In this document: in pieces, positions 62,501-64,000 of the stretch | Layout of the letters: every line of letters starts with the position of its first letter | Numbering within the stretch: position 1 is the stretch's first letter | Origin: Bacteroidota bacterium | Lineage (GTDB): Bacteria; Bacteroidota; Bacteroidia; Chitinophagales; Chitinophagaceae | Reading direction: 5' to 3' | Assembly: GCA_018266775.1 (NCBI GenBank) | Contig: JAFDZS010000014.1 | Span: 62,001-126,000, forward strand | DNA length: 64,000 nt | Made by a program: the position numbers and the translations under genes | Notes under the pieces: model-generated | Seen by the model: the letters and a program-made list of their open reading frames with translations, nothing else | Told to the model about the DNA's origin: nothing | Database searches by the model: none

Positions 62501-64000
62501 ACTGAACGGATGCCCCGGCCCCTCAAAAACATTTGTTATTACCGTAAAGCCAACGCCAGGGGTGCTGCAACCAGCAGACCAGTTATTGTGCAGCGGCAGT
62601 ACCACAGCAGCCATCAACTTTACAGGCCCGGTACCGGGCACGGTGTACAACTGGACCAATACTGCGCCGGTTATTGGCCTTGCAGCAAATGGTACCGGTA
62701 ATATTGCGCCATTTACAGCAACCGCAAATGGTAATTCTATTGCCACCGCCACCATTACTGTTACGCCTTCACTGAATGGATGTACTGCCAATCCAAAATC
62801 ATTTACCATTACCGTTAACCCGGTACCTGCGGTAGCGCAACCAACGGATCAATCTTTATGTGATAACAGTACAACCGCACCTGTTAATTTCAGCGGTGCT
62901 GTTAGTGGTGCAACATACAACTGGACAAATAATAATCCTTCTATTGGCCTTGCAATAAGTGGTACAGGAAATATTCCTGCATTTACTGCCAGCAGTAATG
63001 GCAATACTATTAATACTGCTATCATTACCGTTATACCAACATTCAATGGTTGTACCGGTACCCCCAAGACATTTACGATTACGGTAAATCCAATGCCCGG
63101 CGTGGTGCAACCTGCAGACCAGGCTTTGTGTGCAGGAAACTTTACCAGCGCCGTTAACTTTACCGGCCTGGTAAGCGGTACTGTTTACAACTGGACGAAC
63201 AACAATACTGTTATAGGTTTGGCTGCCAGCGGAACTGGAAACATCGCATCCTTCCAGGCAAATAGTAATGCTAATACTACTGCAACGGCAATGATAACCG
63301 TAACGCCATCACTGAACGGTTGTACAGCTGCGCCGAAATCATTTACTATAACGGTGAACCCTACACCGGATGTGGCACAACCAACGGATCAAACATTATG
63401 TGATAACAGTACCACTGCGCCAATTAATTTCAGCGGAGCCGTAACAAATACCATTTACAACTGGACGAACAGTAATACGACCATTGGCCTTGCGGCAAGT
63501 GGTACAGGGAATATTCCTGCATTTACTGCCAGCAGCAATGGCAATACAACGAATACGGCCACCATTACAGTAACACCAACCATCAACGGTTGCACCGGCA
63601 CGCCAAAAACATTTACCATTACTGTGAAGCCAATGCCGGATGTGGTGCAGCCTGCAGACCAATCATTGTGTGCCGGCAGCTTTACCGCTCCAGTAAATTT
63701 CAGCGGCCCGGTAGCAGGTACAATATATAGTTGGTCAAACAATGCGCCCGTCATTGGCCTTGCTGCCAGCGGAACAGGAAATATTCCATCATTCCAGGCT
63801 GCTGCAAATGGTAACAGCCCGGCAACGGCAACCATTACTGTTACTGCATCTGCCAATGGTTGTACAGCAGTACCAAAATCGTTTACCATTGCGGTTAATC
63901 CAACACCTGATGTTGCGCAACCAACGGATCAAACATTATGCGATAACAGCAATACTGCACCCATCAATTTTACCGGAACGATACCTGGCGCCACTTATAA
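59589..64000 (+). CDS. Giant PKD-repeat surface protein (incomplete at window edge)
   Basis: An open frame of at least 1470 codons from ATG 59589 that runs off the window. A signal peptide (MSKLVLFFSLLLTLTTSAQ) is followed by WG-type repeats (about 55-180; NNKWGFIDEKGKIVVPLKYD), a beta-rich domain with cysteines (about 195-470), then PKD domains around 480-735 marked by WDFGDG, WNFGDG and WNFGDG, and one divergent copy to ~805. From residue 808 (base 62010) 90-residue PKD-like modules repeat without a single indel to the window end (seven full plus one partial). Each holds two cysteines (LC and NGC). Such proteins are usually secreted by the type IX system and cell-anchored; the C-terminal sorting domain lies beyond the window. 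Confidence 0.9.
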   Translation, partial: MSKLVLFFSLLLTLTTSAQETATLKVQSSSSQQWDEQEPYVNGFARVLQHNQFSYINKAGQLISPVQFDGARNFVNHLAAVQQNNKWGFIDEKGKIVVPLKYDIAYDFNEALTAVYINYRWWLINTNGAVVKALDINAFYGFKNGVAKVEKNGRTGIMNAQGVITFTGTAAIAPQTKQIPYHPNNTQSANSITVCPDNIDFEFGNFTNWNCYTGHVDSIGTTNVITLTPSPPTPNRHTLYSRVLPSPIDPFGLFPINPPDGSNFALKLGNTQIGAEAEGVKYTIHVPANDSNFSIKYDYAVVFQNPNHTPWAQPRFQVKVFDSAANQYVDCASFEYVSTANLPGFAVSTVDTSVIYKPWSTVFLSLRGYAGKTMILEFTNADCVRRGHWGYGYIDVEKPCGQSVEMQYECDSPHVTTLTAPPGFQIYNWWDSAFANLLGTGQQVILNPGPSVNTTIWLEMIPFNNFGCLDTIPVRITGEFTADFGMSDTLGLCAPHTFTFYNHNLPSISTIWDFGDGTTATGDTVTHTYALPGSYLVKMNVIMQGGCVGNTIKVVSVVQPAGNFSFTGGSYCGSQTVQFNASVSNADSLFWNFGDGTTLNTKSTTVSHTYTTAGIFIPSLIIKALGGCETPIPATDTIKIEVLNAGYKNTQVKICGSTTLNFTDTSTAYFGISSRDWNFGDGATGSGANVSHTYTTSGTYNVRLIVTGVTGCKDTVIKPFTVTVNSIPVAAFTGNITDCQNVPVTFTSNVTSVDPISSYAWTSTSGASASTTNFTVTFPVAGTYTIRLIVTTVNGCKDTATQSITINPTPNVVQPPSQVLCNGDFAAATIFNGTVPGTVYSWTNTAPVIGLAASGTGDIASFQASANGNSLATATITVRPSANGCLGTPKSFTITVHPTPNVAQPADQTLCDNSNTAPITFSGTIAGTAYTWTNNNTSIGLAASGSGNIPAFTASSNGTAVNTATITVTPTLNGCPGPSKTFVITVKPTPGVLQPADQLLCSGSTTAAINFTGPVPGTVYNWTNTAPVIGLAANGTGNIAPFTATANGNSIATATITVTPSLNGCTANPKSFTITVNPVPAVAQPTDQSLCDNSTTAPVNFSGAVSGATYNWTNNNPSIGLAISGTGNIPAFTASSNGNTINTAIITVIPTFNGCTGTPKTFTITVNPMPGVVQPADQALCAGNFTSAVNFTGLVSGTVYNWTNNNTVIGLAASGTGNIASFQANSNANTTATAMITVTPSLNGCTAAPKSFTITVNPTPDVAQPTDQTLCDNSTTAPINFSGAVTNTIYNWTNSNTTIGLAASGTGNIPAFTASSNGNTTNTATITVTPTINGCTGTPKTFTITVKPMPDVVQPADQSLCAGSFTAPVNFSGPVAGTIYSWSNNAPVIGLAASGTGNIPSFQAAANGNSPATATITVTASANGCTAVPKSFTIAVNPTPDVAQPTDQTLCDNSNTAPINFTGTIPGATY
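62010..64000 (+). repeat. 270-bp coding tandem repeat with 540-bp higher-order period
   Basis: Repeat starts at 62010, 62280, 62550, 62820, 63090, 63360, 63630 and 63900, each exactly 270 bp (90 codons). Odd units read VVQP or VLQP with LC[NSA]G; even units read VAQP with LCDNS. The module therefore alternates A-B-A-B as a 540-bp dimer. The array continues past the window edge. Confidence 0.95.

Noticed and set aside
61937..63889. Series of minus-strand open frames of 72-144 codons in the giant gene
   Set aside because: They recur with the 270-bp period and are the antisense image of the PKD-like repeats; the plus strand carries the continuous domain-bearing frame.

Overview
The window looks like a chromosomal segment of a Bacteroidota bacterium, most likely close to Chitinophagaceae. 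The support is its family content (two TonB-dependent/CarboxypepD-reg outer membrane proteins, a DUF2911 protein, a type B ribosomal protein L31, a Bacteroidota-type TamB, an ECF sigma factor beside a transmembrane anti-sigma-like partner, and a giant PKD-repeat surface protein), weak Shine-Dalgarno sites, and TAnnTTTG promoter elements upstream of many genes. The placement is inferred from gene content only. I see no rRNA operon, prophage, insertion sequence or CRISPR array.

Layout. 1-300: tRNA-Arg with its terminator, plus a truncated tRNA-like copy. 306-4056: a compact amidoligase neighbourhood (GCS2-type carboxylate-amine ligase, Uma2-family nuclease, ATP-grasp protein, divergent esterase). 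4143-15514: a TonB-dependent receptor, ribBA, a 1606-residue TamB, a PorT-like barrel, a DinB-like protein and a small membrane protein. 15526-24170: gamma-glutamyltransferase divergent from an M14 carboxypeptidase, followed by a PIG-L deacetylase, an overlooked 34-residue membrane protein and a sodium:solute symporter. This is plausibly a peptide/amide salvage and uptake region. 24206-29133: DUF2911 protein, anti-sigma/sigma pair, SAM hydrolase, SDR and tRNA-Lys, which has a textbook Bacteroidota promoter.

29273-36408: LuxE-like acyl-activating enzyme, lipoprotein, UbiA-like membrane protein, M42 peptidase, two small membrane proteins, Hsp20, bacilliredoxin and Lgt. 36555-44640: an outer-membrane barrel protein behind a likely repressor-controlled promoter, YajQ, L31, a GlmU-like protein, TpiA, a KirBac-type potassium channel and two membrane proteins. 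44630-47967: a small surface-glycan group (GT9 glycosyltransferase, flippase, FkbM methyltransferase). 48009-53004: hydrolase, arginase-family enzyme, rhodanese-thioredoxin lipoprotein, SH3/BON envelope proteins and a divergent SDR. 53130-58901: parE, a DUF1835 gene, a four-helix-bundle gene and parC. 58902-59588 is non-coding and carries a 76-bp tandem hairpin array. From 59589 to the window edge runs one incomplete giant gene with WG-like, PKD and 90-residue PKD-like repeats.

The observations I rate highest are: (1) the four-helix-bundle gene between parE and parC, bounded by 28-bp near-perfect inverted repeats, one of which supplies the 3' end of the preceding gene, so it resembles a 23S-rRNA intervening-sequence element that has landed outside rRNA; (2) the 76-bp tandem hairpin array and its relatives at 47037-47163; (3) the exact 270/540-bp higher-order repeat in the giant surface protein; (4) the amidoligase cluster with an embedded Uma2 gene; and (5) the 34-residue membrane protein before the symporter.
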